From: Gemmataceae bacterium
GTDB lineage: Bacteria; Planctomycetota; Planctomycetia; Gemmatales; Gemmataceae
Direction of reading: 5' to 3'
DNA length: 64,000 bases
NCBI GenBank assembly: GCA_901538445.1
Contig: LR594584.1
Coordinates: forward strand, 4,058,649 to 4,122,648
The notes beneath the pieces are model-generated. The model saw only the letters and a program-made list of their open reading frames with translations. It was not told the origin of the DNA and ran no database searches. Shown piece after piece: positions 1 through 8,335 of the stretch (the first letter of the stretch is position 1; each line of letters begins with the position of its first letter). A program made the position numbers and the translations under genes.

Positions 1-2196
1 CGCCAGGTGATGCACGCCCGGCCCGGGGTCACCTACGAGGAGGCCGCGATCCAGGAGGACGTGCGGCGGCTGAACAGCACCAAGTGGTTCACCCCGGGCG
101 GGATCCAGATCCTCACGGTCAAGGAGCCCGACGGCCGCGTCAAGGTGATCGTCAAGGTCTCGGAACTCAACGGCGTGGTGCAGGACATCGTGTTCCTCGG
201 CGCGCAGCACGGGGTCGGCGACCTGCCCAAGCTGTGCGGGGTCCGCAAGGGCGAGCCCATGAACCCGATGGCCAACGAGATGGGCCGGGTCGCCATCCTC
301 CGCAAGTACCAGGACGACGGCCGGTACTTCGCCACCGTCGAACTCGTCGAGGGCAAGAAGCCGGGCGACACCCGGGTCGTGTACCAGATCGTCGAGGGGC
401 CGAAGGTCAAGGTCGCGGGCATCGACTTCTACGGCGTGGACAAGGCCAGCACCTCGCGGCTCCGGCAGCAACTGGTGACCAAGAAGCAGTTCGCCGGGAT
501 CATGGGCGGGCAGTTCAACCCGGCCTCGATGGAGGTGGACCGGCAGAAGCTCATCGAGTACTACGAGGCCCTCGGGTACCTCGACGTGCAGGTGACCCCC
601 GAGGTGGTGCAGACCGCCGACGTGAGCCACGTCCGGGTCGCGTACCACATCGCCGAGGGGAACCAGTACCGGGTCGCGGGCAAGCAAATCAACGGGGTCA
701 AGTCGTACCCCGAGGACAAGATCGAGGCCCTGGCCGACGAGATGAAGCCCGGGGACCGGTACGACCGCCGGCTCACCGAGGCGAACAAGGCCCGGATCAA
801 GTACTTCTACGGCAACCGCGGGAACAACGTGGCCGTCGAGGAGCGGCGGTACGCCGACCCGAACCAGCCCGGGGTCGTCCAGGTCCACTACGACGTGCTC
901 AACGACGGGGGCGTGCCGGACCGCGTGGGCCGCGTCACCATCGAGGGCAACACGGTCACCCGCGACAGCGTGATCCTGAACCAGCTCGAGCTCCGGCCCG
1001 GACAGGTGCTCCAGTACCCCGAGGTCGAGGAGGCCCGGATGCGGCTCGCCCGGCTGGGCATCTTCGACCCCGAGGACCCGCCCACCGTCGAGGTCGTGCA
1101 GAACGAGTTCGACAGCCCTCTCAAGGACATCCGGGTGAAAGTGCGGGAGACCCGGACCGGGTCGTTCATGCTCGGCGGCAGCTTCAACACGAACCAGGGC
1201 GTGACCGGCAACATCACGCTCAACGAGCGGAACTTCGACATCCTGCGGTTCCCGACCAGCCTGGAGGACTTCCGCCAGGGCCGGGCGTTCCGCGGCGGCG
1301 GCCAGGAGTTCCGGCTCGAGGCCGCGCCCGGCACCCAGTTCCAGCGGTACTCCGCGACGTGGCGGCAGCCGTACCTGTTCGACACCCCGTTCGGGCTGAC
1401 CGTGTCCGGGTACTACTTCCAGCGGGGGTACGCCGAGTACAACGAGCAGCGGGTGGGCGGCCGGTTCACCCTGGACCGCCGGCTCGACGCGATCTGGCGG
1501 GCCTCGGTCACGGCCCGGGTCGAGGGCGTGGACATCAACGGGATCCCGTACGACGCGCCGCCCTCCATCAGCGACGACTACGGGAACCACTTCCTGTTCG
1601 GCATCCGGCCCGGGGTGACCCGCGACACCCGGGACTCCTACGTGTACCCGACCACGGGTAGCGTGTTCGACGCCGGGTTCGAGCAGGTGCTCGGGGACTA
1701 CACGTTCCCGGTCGGCACGGTCGAGTACACCAAGTTCTTCTCGAACAAGTGGCTGGCCCGCGAGGACGGGAGCGGCAAGCACGTCCTCGGGCTGCGGACC
1801 CAGGTGTCCGTGGCCGGGTCGAACACCCCGGTGTTCGAGCGGTTCTACGGGGGCGGCATCCGGAGCTTCCGCGGGTTCACGTTCCGCGGCATGGGGCCGT
1901 TCGAGAACGGGTACGCCGTCGGCGGCACGTTCGCGTGGCTCAACACGATCGAGTACCAGATCCCGATCATGGCCAACGACAAGTTCCACTTCGTGACGTT
2001 CTGCGACCACGGCACCGTCGAGCGGAGCTTCGAGATCCGCAACTACCGGGTGGCCGTCGGGGCCGGCCTGCGGCTCAACATCCCGGCCCTCGGGCCCCTG
2101 CCGCTGGCCATCGACCTCGGGTTCCCGCTCAACAAGGGGCCGTTCGACAAGGGCCAGACGGTCAACATCTCGGTCGGCGTGTTCGGGAGCCAGTGA
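1..2196 (+). CDS. bamA: BamA/Omp85-family outer membrane assembly protein (5' truncated by window)
   Basis: The reading frame is already open at base 1 (codons CGC CAG GTG ATG), so the true start lies upstream; about 730 residues are visible. The first two thirds read as successive POTRA modules, periplasmic domains that receive outer-membrane protein clients, for example the stretches ending near residues 130, 220 and 320. The C-terminal part, from about residue 390, is a beta-barrel of the bacterial surface antigen (D15) type. It contains an SFRGF motif near residue 621, matching the conserved (V/I)RGF of barrel loop 6. Known role of the family: insertion of beta-barrel proteins into the outer membrane. 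The gene ends 16 bases before a strong hairpin. A TamA-like or other Omp85 paralogue cannot be excluded without the N-terminus. Confidence 0.9.
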   Translation, partial: RQVMHARPGVTYEEAAIQEDVRRLNSTKWFTPGGIQILTVKEPDGRVKVIVKVSELNGVVQDIVFLGAQHGVGDLPKLCGVRKGEPMNPMANEMGRVAILRKYQDDGRYFATVELVEGKKPGDTRVVYQIVEGPKVKVAGIDFYGVDKASTSRLRQQLVTKKQFAGIMGGQFNPASMEVDRQKLIEYYEALGYLDVQVTPEVVQTADVSHVRVAYHIAEGNQYRVAGKQINGVKSYPEDKIEALADEMKPGDRYDRRLTEANKARIKYFYGNRGNNVAVEERRYADPNQPGVVQVHYDVLNDGGVPDRVGRVTIEGNTVTRDSVILNQLELRPGQVLQYPEVEEARMRLARLGIFDPEDPPTVEVVQNEFDSPLKDIRVKVRETRTGSFMLGGSFNTNQGVTGNITLNERNFDILRFPTSLEDFRQGRAFRGGGQEFRLEAAPGTQFQRYSATWRQPYLFDTPFGLTVSGYYFQRGYAEYNEQRVGGRFTLDRRLDAIWRASVTARVEGVDINGIPYDAPPSISDDYGNHFLFGIRPGVTRDTRDSYVYPTTGSVFDAGFEQVLGDYTFPVGTVEYTKFFSNKWLAREDGSGKHVLGLRTQVSVAGSNTPVFERFYGGGIRSFRGFTFRGMGPFENGYAVGGTFAWLNTIEYQIPIMANDKFHFVTFCDHGTVERSFEIRNYRVAVGAGLRLNIPALGPLPLAIDLGFPLNKGPFDKGQTVNISVGVFGSQ

Positions 2197-2212
2197 CGCA
2201 CCCCGGCACCGC

Positions 2213-2270
2213 GGGGGCGAGCCCCGTGGCTCGAAAGGTGGGTGCCTTTCGAGCCACGGGGCTCGCCCCC
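2213..2270. terminator. Perfect 26-bp stem hairpin between convergent genes
   Basis: Arms 2213-2238 and 2245-2270 are perfect inverted complements with a 6-base loop TGGGTG. It sits just after the bamA-like stop codon and 54 bases before the stop of the convergent protoglobin gene. There is no T-run on either side, so it is not a classical intrinsic terminator. It may act as a bidirectional terminator or an mRNA 3'-end stabiliser. Confidence 0.6.
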
Positions 2271-2324
2271 GAGGTGCTTCGCGCCTGAACTCGGCCACGG
2301 CTCAGGCCCCGTGGTCCCACAACA

Positions 2325-2903
2325 TCACGCTGCCGCCGCGTAGTGCCGGGTGATGAGGTCGTTCTGGACCCACAGCAGCTTGCCGAACGCCCGCAGCGCC
2401 TTCGCCTCGGTGTCGCGGTCGAACCCGAGGCCGAGGATCGTCGCCGTGAACGCGTCGGCCACGAACCCCATCAGCGCGTTCATCTGCACGAGCGGCACGT
2501 TGATCGACTTGCTCCCGGCGGCCGGGGTGTGGATCTTGCCGACCATGTCGAGGTACTCGACCATCTTCCCGTCGTAGGGCTTCGTGACGAGCGCCACGAG
2601 GTAGCGGCCGAGGTGCTGCTTGCGGAACGCGATCTGCGGGTGGTCGAGCGTGAGCTGCTCGAGCGCCACCGGCACCGCGCCCTCGTACCCGTGCTGCCGC
2701 GGGACGAAGTGCCGCCACGTCGCGTCCTGCTGGACGAGCTTGGCGTACACCGCGTCCACCAGGCCCGGCACGAGCGGCGCGAGGAGCGGCGCGGCGGCGT
2801 GGATCACCGCCACGTCGTCCGGACCAAACCCAATGAACTTCGCCACGTAGTCGAAGCGGTACGCGAGGTCGGTCTCCAGCCGCGGTTCGTCGATGTGCGT
2901 CAC
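2325..2903 (-). CDS. Protoglobin-family heme protein
   Basis: 192 residues starting at GTG. The whole sequence matches the protoglobin family, single-domain globins related to globin-coupled sensors that bind O2, CO or NO: an N-terminal helix with DLAYRFDYVAKFIGF, then the globin helices. His97 in FRKQHLGRYL is the likely proximal heme ligand. There is no output domain, so it probably scavenges or buffers gas rather than signalling directly. It is transcribed divergently from an Rrf2-type regulator, with an excellent sigma-70 promoter and an operator-like palindrome just upstream. This suggests control by nitrosative or redox stress (inference). Confidence 0.87.
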   Translation of the reverse strand: MTHIDEPRLETDLAYRFDYVAKFIGFGPDDVAVIHAAAPLLAPLVPGLVDAVYAKLVQQDATWRHFVPRQHGYEGAVPVALEQLTLDHPQIAFRKQHLGRYLVALVTKPYDGKMVEYLDMVGKIHTPAAGSKSINVPLVQMNALMGFVADAFTATILGLGFDRDTEAKALRAFGKLLWVQNDLITRHYAAAA

Positions 2904-2927
2904 GGTCAGTCCCCGGGAGAGTAAATT

Positions 2928-2948
2928 GGAATTCGGACTCCAAATTCC
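2928..2948. promoter_or_regulatory. Palindromic operator candidate for the Rrf2 regulator
   Basis: A 21-bp imperfect palindrome, GGAATTcGGAcTCCaAATTCC (lower-case positions do not pair), centred at 2938. It lies in the AT-rich gap between the protoglobin and Rrf2 genes, 13 bases downstream of the minus-strand -10 box, so it would overlap the start of the protoglobin transcript. A bound repressor there would block transcription. Assignment to the adjacent Rrf2 protein is inference from position and symmetry. Confidence 0.6.
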
Positions 2949-2961
2949 GATTTCACCCGCA

Positions 2962-2989
2962 ACTATAACCCGCTACAATTGACTGTCAA
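2962..2989 (-). promoter_or_regulatory. Sigma-70-like promoter for the protoglobin gene
   Basis: On the minus strand TTGACA (2989-2984) is followed by a 16-base spacer and TATAGT (2967-2962), close to the sigma-70 consensus. The expected transcription start is near 2955, about 50 bases before the GTG start and immediately before the palindromic operator. Confidence 0.75.
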
Positions 2990-3030
2990 GCGGCGCGGGG
3001 ACTGTCGGGCGGATTTTTCTGGAGGCGTGA

Positions 3031-3492
3031 ATGTTCTCGAACACGGTTGAGTACGCGCTGCGTGCCATTGTGCACCTCGCGTACGAGTCGCCGGACGCGC
3101 GGACCACGGCCCAGATCGCCGAGGCGACGAAGGTGCCCAAGGACTACCTCTCCAAGATCCTCCAGGGGCTCGCGAAGAAGGGGATCGTGCAGACGCAGCG
3201 GGGCGTCGGGGGCGGGGTGACGCTGGCCAAGCCGCCCGAGGAGCTGACGATTCTCGACGTGGTGAACGCGGTCGAGCCGATCCAGCGGATCACGACGTGC
3301 CCGCTCGGGCTGGCGGCGCACGGGGTGAAGTTGTGCCCGCTGCACAAGCGGATGGACGCGGCGATGGCGACCGTCGAGGCCGCGTTCCGCAAGACGACGC
3401 TCGCGGAGGTGCTGGCCGAGCCGGGCGAGAGCGTGCCGCTGTGCGACGGCGACCCGAGCCCGCAGGCGCTCCGGCTGCGCCGCCGGGGGTGA
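3031..3492 (+). CDS. Rrf2-family transcriptional regulator, probable Fe-S sensor
   Basis: 153 residues. Start ATG with GGAGG five bases upstream. Residues 1-65 form the Rrf2 winged-helix domain (dimer helix MFSNTVEYALRAIVHLA, recognition segment VPKDYLSKILQGL, wing RGVGGG). Cys90, Cys102 and His105 have the same spacing as the cluster ligands Cys92, Cys104 and His107 of IscR, but the middle cysteine position (residue 96) is alanine. An Fe-S or metal-sensing role is therefore likely, with altered coordination. Divergent from the protoglobin gene, which it probably represses together with itself through the palindrome at 2928-2948. Confidence 0.88.
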   Translation: MFSNTVEYALRAIVHLAYESPDARTTAQIAEATKVPKDYLSKILQGLAKKGIVQTQRGVGGGVTLAKPPEELTILDVVNAVEPIQRITTCPLGLAAHGVKLCPLHKRMDAAMATVEAAFRKTTLAEVLAEPGESVPLCDGDPSPQALRLRRRG

Positions 3493-3509
3493 GCCGGGCG
3501 ATTTATGCT

Positions 3510-4124
3510 CTACTCATGGATGGCGCCATCGGAGAGGCACTTGCCGGCGTTGAGGCACCGGAATTGGTGGGCGAACTTCGGGTTCGAGAAGAAAAAGGTG
3601 TGGACGGTATGTTGCCAACCGCCGTAAGAGGCGGCCAAGTCTTCGCACTCGGAGCAGTTTGAGGTGTAAAGGCTGCGGAAGCGTCTCTCGAGATCCGCCC
3701 GGGCACGTAGTCGTTTCTCCTGTGCGTCACGATGCAATCGTGAGAAGTGTCCGTAGGTGAGGTAAAGGCCCGCAACGGAAATGACTGCCCAACCAAGTCC
3801 CAGTACAGAGGCGAGTACCGGCCTTGTGGATGGGGACACCACCTGGAAAACGAGCAAGTACCCGGTCCACAAACAAATCGCGGTGAGAATCCATGAGAAG
3901 TGGAGCACGAATGTTGAAAACCTCGCCAACTCGCGAGAAAGTACTCTGTGCTTGAAGCACCCCGTGCAGTAAGGAACCTCCCAACTCTTCGTCCAAGAGC
4001 GGACGACTTTCTTTCCCTCCATACGGGTGCTCGACACGGTCAGGGTCGTGTCAGGTCGACCACAGCAGCAAGCGCATGAGTCCGGCCACGCGATCTTGTG
4101 CGCCGAGATTTGGACTCGTGGCAT
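3510..4124 (-). CDS. Hypothetical two-helix membrane protein with N-terminal cysteine clusters
   Basis: 204 residues; ATG preceded by a GAGG element. Not a recognised family. The N-terminus has cysteine pairs (CACCC near residue 18 and CTGC near residue 53) that could form a zinc ribbon. Two hydrophobic helices follow at about residues 70-92 and 103-124. A basic segment after them (RLHRDAQEKRLRARADLERR) may be a coiled coil, and a further pair of cysteines (CSEC) lies near residue 158. Codon use is noticeably less GC-biased than in the neighbours, hinting at recent acquisition. Its stop is 17 bases from the end of the convergent Rrf2 gene. Function unknown. Confidence 0.65.
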   Translation of the reverse strand: MPRVQISAHKIAWPDSCACCCGRPDTTLTVSSTRMEGKKVVRSWTKSWEVPYCTGCFKHRVLSRELARFSTFVLHFSWILTAICLWTGYLLVFQVVSPSTRPVLASVLGLGWAVISVAGLYLTYGHFSRLHRDAQEKRLRARADLERRFRSLYTSNCSECEDLAASYGGWQHTVHTFFFSNPKFAHQFRCLNAGKCLSDGAIHE

Positions 4125-4136
4125 GACATCCTCTGG

Positions 4137-4166
4137 GAACGGTTACCATCGTTAGAATAACCGTTC
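4137..4166. promoter_or_regulatory. Inverted repeat upstream of the membrane protein gene
   Basis: GAACGGTTA (4137-4145) and TAACCGTTC (4158-4166) are perfect inverted arms separated by 12 bases, 13 bases upstream of the start codon of the minus-strand membrane protein gene. Position and symmetry fit an operator or a leader hairpin; no regulator can be assigned. Confidence 0.4.
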
Positions 4167-4210
4167 TCCAGGTTCGCTGGTAGCGTGATTCGTCCCCGAC
4201 AAAACTCAAC

Positions 4211-6298
4211 TCAAGACTTCTCCTTCTTCGGCGCGTCCTTCTTCGGTTCCGCCTTCTTCGGTTCGGTCACGTCAATCAGTAGCGGCGGCGGGGTGACGGC
4301 GTAGTCCTTGCCGCCGATTTTGGTCGTGAGCTTAAGCGCGAGCGGCGTGGGGCCGGTCGCGGCCGCGGGGGCGACCGTCAGCGCGAGGTCGGTCTTGGTC
4401 GCCCCCTTCGCGATCGGCTTGGCGGCCGCGGGTGTCACGTTCGCGGGCGGGAATACCGGCGCGACGGCGACGTCCCCGTCGGCCCCGGTCCCGCGCTCGA
4501 TCTCGACCAGCACCTTCCCGCCCTTCCCCTTCTCGATCGCGGCCGGGTCGGCGGCGAGCTTCACGGTGAACGCCGGCTTCTCGGTCACGCCGACCGCACA
4601 GCCCGCGAGCAGGTCGAGCGGCGGGTTCGGCATCCCGCCGAGCGTCGCCTTGACCGTGTCGATCAGCGTGCCGGTCCGCACGACCGCCTCGGTGCCAACG
4701 GTCGCCTTGCCCTGCACCCGGAACGGGTACGCGCCGGGCCTGGTACCGTCCTTCACCATCAGCGGGATGAAGGCGACCGTTTGCCCCGCGGGTAAAGTGG
4801 CACTGCCGCTCAGGGCCGGGTCGCCGACGATGCTCAGTTCGACCGGCCCCGCGTAGCCGTTGAGGCGGTTGACGGTCGCACCGACCGCGGTGCCGCCCCC
4901 GGCCGGTGCCTCGCAGCGGTCGAGCGCCAGGGCGATGGTGAAGTCCGGCGTCACCGGTGCCACGGTCAGGTGGTAGATCTCGTTCGGGCCGGAGACGAAG
5001 TTGAGCTGCTCGCACGCGATGGTGTACGTCGCGTCGGCCGCCGGGGTGAACTCGACGCGAGCCGCCGACTGCGTCGGGTTGCTGCGGGCGACCTCCTTGC
5101 CCTTCTCGTCGAGGACACGCACGAGCACCTCGCACGGGGAGTTGATCTCGAACGTCGCGGCGCTCGCGGAGTACTTCACGCCCTTCTTCACCGCGACCGC
5201 GAAGTGGTCGGCGTCGCCGCCCTTCTCGAACCGACCCGACACGCCGCCCGGCACCGGGAGCTTGTTGGCCTTCGCGGGGTCGTCGTTGGGCTCCTGCTCG
5301 GCGCTCTCCGGCCAGTCGCTCAGCCGCACCGGCACCGGCCACCCGCTCACGCTCGACTTCTTGGGGGCAACGTACACCGCCGCGACGGTCGGGTCGGCCG
5401 GGGCCTTCACGCTCACCGGAGGGATGTCGGCGGTGTTCGGGCCGGCGAACCCGACGCTCGCCGTCTGACCGCGCTGGACCGCAACGGGGAACGCGGTCGT
5501 CGCCCCGGGGAACTCGCCGACCCGCAGCCGGTAAGCGTAGTCGGCCCCGCCGCGGTACGTCGTGTCGCGGACCTCGACGAGGAACTCGCCGCCGTCCTTG
5601 AACGTGTACGTGAGCCGGCAGTCGGACTGCAACCCGGGGGTGTCGTCGGCGTACAACTCCACGATCTCGCGCTTCGTCTTCGCGTCGTGCAGCACGATGA
5701 TCGGGTCGAGCGGCGAGCCGATGCGGCGGGCGATCACCTCGAACGTGACGGTCTGCCCGGGGTTCACCTTCACCTTGTAGAAGTCGCTCGCCTCGGCGTC
5801 GGCGCGGCCGGTCACGACGGTCGGGACCGCGAGCGCCTGCGGGGTGTCCTTCGAGCGGTTCGTGTCGGCCTCGGGGACCGCCGCGAGTTCGTCCACCACA
5901 AACGGCCGGAAGTTCGAGACGCCCTGCTTCGTGGCGACGCGGATGGTGTGCAGCCCGATCGGGCACTCGGCGGGCAGCTCGACCTTCACGCGGAGCTTGC
6001 CGGCGTCGGTGCCGTTCTTGTTGTCGGTCGGGATCGTGACCTTCCCCGGGCAGCTCAGCAGCACGCCGACCGGGTCGGTGAGGTTGGTGCCGGTCAGGGT
6101 GAGTTCAACAGTCTCCCCGACCTTCGCACCCAGGGTTGCTGCCGCGGCGAGGGTCGGCGCTTGCGGGGCCGGGGCCACGACGAGCGCCTTGGGCTGGCCC
6201 GTGGCGACGCGGCCCCCGCTGGTGAGCGACGCGACCGCGGCGAGGCCGCAACTGAACCCGGCGAACGCAACGACCCAGTCGTGACGGCAGCGCGACAT
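4211..6298 (-). CDS. Secreted protein with PPC-type beta-sandwich domains
   Basis: The start was placed at an ATG preceded by GAGGT; the frame is open further upstream but lacks a signal peptide there. 695 residues. An N-terminal hydrophobic export signal (about residues 8-28) is followed by an Ig-like region, then a PPC-like beta-sandwich (about 170-265, DFYKVKVNPGQTVTFEVIA). A second PPC-like domain is introduced by the hallmark EQEPNDDPAKAN (about 335-450). Further Ig-like segments and a Lys/Pro-rich tail (EPKKAEPKKDAPKKEKS) complete it. PPC domains are common in planctomycete exported proteins and usually mediate adhesion or substrate binding; no catalytic motif is visible. Divergent from the TPR gene with a 95-base gap. 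Confidence 0.75.
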   Translation of the reverse strand: MSRCRHDWVVAFAGFSCGLAAVASLTSGGRVATGQPKALVVAPAPQAPTLAAAATLGAKVGETVELTLTGTNLTDPVGVLLSCPGKVTIPTDNKNGTDAGKLRVKVELPAECPIGLHTIRVATKQGVSNFRPFVVDELAAVPEADTNRSKDTPQALAVPTVVTGRADAEASDFYKVKVNPGQTVTFEVIARRIGSPLDPIIVLHDAKTKREIVELYADDTPGLQSDCRLTYTFKDGGEFLVEVRDTTYRGGADYAYRLRVGEFPGATTAFPVAVQRGQTASVGFAGPNTADIPPVSVKAPADPTVAAVYVAPKKSSVSGWPVPVRLSDWPESAEQEPNDDPAKANKLPVPGGVSGRFEKGGDADHFAVAVKKGVKYSASAATFEINSPCEVLVRVLDEKGKEVARSNPTQSAARVEFTPAADATYTIACEQLNFVSGPNEIYHLTVAPVTPDFTIALALDRCEAPAGGGTAVGATVNRLNGYAGPVELSIVGDPALSGSATLPAGQTVAFIPLMVKDGTRPGAYPFRVQGKATVGTEAVVRTGTLIDTVKATLGGMPNPPLDLLAGCAVGVTEKPAFTVKLAADPAAIEKGKGGKVLVEIERGTGADGDVAVAPVFPPANVTPAAAKPIAKGATKTDLALTVAPAAATGPTPLALKLTTKIGGKDYAVTPPPLLIDVTEPKKAEPKKDAPKKEKS

Positions 6299-6381
6299 GG
6301 ACACCTCGCGGGAAGGGAGTGGGGGCGGGATGCGTGCGATGATACCCCGAACCGGGCTCTGTGGCGAGGGGCCGCGGCCCG

Positions 6382-6387
6382 TATAAT
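6382..6387 (+). promoter_or_regulatory. -10 box for a leaderless transcript
   Basis: A perfect TATAAT lies six bases before the ATG of the TPR gene, so transcription would begin at or next to the start codon. No Shine-Dalgarno sequence is present. The -35 region (around 6359-6364) is weak. Confidence 0.5.
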
Positions 6388-6393
6388 TGCCGC

Positions 6394-7962
6394 ATGTCGC
6401 AGCACCTCCCACCGCCCGACGTCCCGGCCCTCGTGCGCCTCGGCCACGCCTACAGCCGCCGCGGCGAGTACCGCCAGGCCGCCGAGGCGTTCACCGGTGC
6501 GATCGACCTCGACCCGGCCGACGCGGACCTGTACTTCTTCCGCGGCAACGCTCTGGCCGCGGCCGGGCGGCCCGCCGACGCGGTCGCCGACTTCACCCGG
6601 GCCGTCGAGTTGCGCCCCGACTACTCCGCCGCGTACCACAACCGGGCCACGGCCCGCGTGGACGCCGGCGACGTCGAGGGCTCGCTCCCGGACTTCGCCC
6701 GCGCCATCGAACTGAGCCCCGACGACCCGGACCCGCTCAACGGCCGCGCCGCCGCGCACAGCCGGCTCAAGAACTACGACGCCGCGTTCGCGGACTACGG
6801 GGCCGCACTCGCGCTCGCGCCGGGCACGTTCCGGTCGTACTTCAACCGCGCGAACGCCTACGCCGTGCAGGGCCGGCACGAGGAGGCGGTCGCCGACTAC
6901 ACGAGCGCGCTGGCCGTCAACCCGCGGCACGCCCGCGCCTACACCTACCGCGCGCTGTCCCTCGAGTCGCTCGACCGGAACCAGGAGGCGATCGCCGACC
7001 TGACGACGGCGCTGCGGCTCGCCCCCACGTCCGTCGACGCGTTCTGGTACCGCGGGCGGCAACTGGCCGGGGCCGGCGAGCACGAGCGGGCCGTTGCCGA
7101 CTTCACCTGGGTGCTGCGGCTCGACCCCGCACACATCGGCGCGCTGAACCTCCGCGGCGTGGCGCTGGCCGATCTGAAGCAGCACGAGCGGGCCATCGCC
7201 GACTTCACCGCCGCGGTCGCGCTCGACCCGACCGACGCGGCCCCGGTGTTCAACCGCGGGCTGTCGCACATCCGCACCCGGAACCTCGCCGCGGCCGTCG
7301 CCGACTTTTCGAAGGCGATCGAGCTGAGCCCGGACGACCCGGCCGGGTTCATCCAGCGCGGGTACGCGTACCACGAGCTCCTCGACCCGGAGCGGGCCGT
7401 CGCCGACTTCACCGAGGCGATCCGCCTGAGGCCCGAGGCCGGCAAGCCGTACTTCGCACGGGCGCTCGCGCACCGGCGGGCGAAGAACTGGCCCGCGGCG
7501 CTGGCCGACATCTCGGTCGCGATCGAGCGGAACCCGAGGTCGGACGCGGCGCTGAACCTGCGGGCCGCGATCCACTTCCGCACCGGGAACTTCCCCGCGG
7601 CGCTCGCGGACCACCTCGCGGCGCGCGACATCGACCCCGACGACCCGGCGACCCTGAACCACGTGGCTTGGCTCCTCGCGACGTGCCCGCTCGACTCGGT
7701 CCGCGACGGCGCGGCCGCCCTGCGGGACGCGACCCGGGCGTGCGAGCTGAGCGAGTACCAGGCCCCGGGCTACCTCGATACGCTGGCCGCGGCGCACGCC
7801 GAGACCGGCGACTTCGCCGAGGCGGTGCGGTGGCAGGAGAAGGCGATCGCCCTCGTCGCCGGCGACCTCCGACCGGAGTACGAGGCGCGCCTGGAGTTGT
7901 ACAAGGCCGGCACGCCCTACCGCGACGCGATCGACCCGCCCGCCGACGCCGGTGAGGAGTGA
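6394..7962 (+). CDS. Tetratricopeptide-repeat protein
   Basis: 522 residues made almost entirely of about 13 tandem TPR units, recognisable by repeated phrases such as AVADFTRAVELRPD, AIADFTAAVALDPT and AVADFTEAIRLRPE at 34-residue spacing. The last units (NHVAWLLATCPLDSVRDG and DTLAAAHAETGDFAEAV) are the form often seen at the C-terminus of planctomycete TPR proteins. There is no signal peptide or catalytic domain, so it is probably a cytoplasmic protein-interaction scaffold. The ATG chosen begins MSQHLPPPDVPAL and follows TATAAT by six bases. A GTG at 6361 is in frame but would place the promoter inside the gene. Confidence 0.85.
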   Translation: MSQHLPPPDVPALVRLGHAYSRRGEYRQAAEAFTGAIDLDPADADLYFFRGNALAAAGRPADAVADFTRAVELRPDYSAAYHNRATARVDAGDVEGSLPDFARAIELSPDDPDPLNGRAAAHSRLKNYDAAFADYGAALALAPGTFRSYFNRANAYAVQGRHEEAVADYTSALAVNPRHARAYTYRALSLESLDRNQEAIADLTTALRLAPTSVDAFWYRGRQLAGAGEHERAVADFTWVLRLDPAHIGALNLRGVALADLKQHERAIADFTAAVALDPTDAAPVFNRGLSHIRTRNLAAAVADFSKAIELSPDDPAGFIQRGYAYHELLDPERAVADFTEAIRLRPEAGKPYFARALAHRRAKNWPAALADISVAIERNPRSDAALNLRAAIHFRTGNFPAALADHLAARDIDPDDPATLNHVAWLLATCPLDSVRDGAAALRDATRACELSEYQAPGYLDTLAAAHAETGDFAEAVRWQEKAIALVAGDLRPEYEARLELYKAGTPYRDAIDPPADAGEE

Positions 7963-8000
7963 GAGAGGTGGTGACCGTCCCAACTCTGTTTGATGTGCTC

Positions 8001-8072
8001 CTGTAGCCGGCCTCTGTGAGGCCGGTGCCTGGGAGCCTCCCCGAGGCCCGGCCTCACAGAGGCCGGCTACAG
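8001..8072. repeat. Dispersed inverted-repeat element (CTGTAGCCGGCC type)
   Basis: Perfect 25-bp inverted arms at 8001-8025 and 8048-8072 (CTGTAGCCGGCCTCTGTGAG onwards) flank a 22-base loop. The right arm recurs exactly at 16099-16123. It occupies part of the 373-base gene-free stretch 7963-8335. It resembles a small non-autonomous dispersed repeat or an RNA hairpin; no coding capacity. Confidence 0.7.
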
Positions 8073-8119
8073 AACACCAACGAATCAATCGAACTTGGCA
8101 GCAGACGGTGAAGGTGGCA

Positions 8120-8298
8120 CCCCTCACCCGCCGCGAAGCGCGGCGACCTCTCCCCGTCGGAACGGGGCGAGGTAGGGCTCACCGGGTTTTCTTGAAGCGA
8201 GGCGGTGGGCCGGGCAAAGGAGAAGCGCAGGGGCAACACCTCGCCCCGTTCCGACGGGGAGAGGTCGCGACGAGGCTCTGCGAGTCGCGGGTGAGGGG
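8120..8298. repeat. Long nested inverted-repeat element
   Basis: Outer arms CCCCTCACCCGC (8120-8131) and GCGGGTGAGGGG (8287-8298) enclose perfect 30-bp inner arms 8144-8173 and 8238-8267 (core CCTCTCCCCGTCGGAACGGG). The element fills most of the remaining gap between the TPR and beta-propeller genes and holds no gene. It looks like a MITE or a REP-like intergenic repeat. Confidence 0.65.
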
Positions 8299-8335
8299 CT
8301 CCACCTGAGCGTCAAACCAACCACGCTGACCGGTC

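Noticed and set aside
2951..2979. Plus-strand promoter TTTCAC-17-TACAAT for the Rrf2 gene
   Set aside because: The -35 box matches consensus in only two positions; not reported as a feature.
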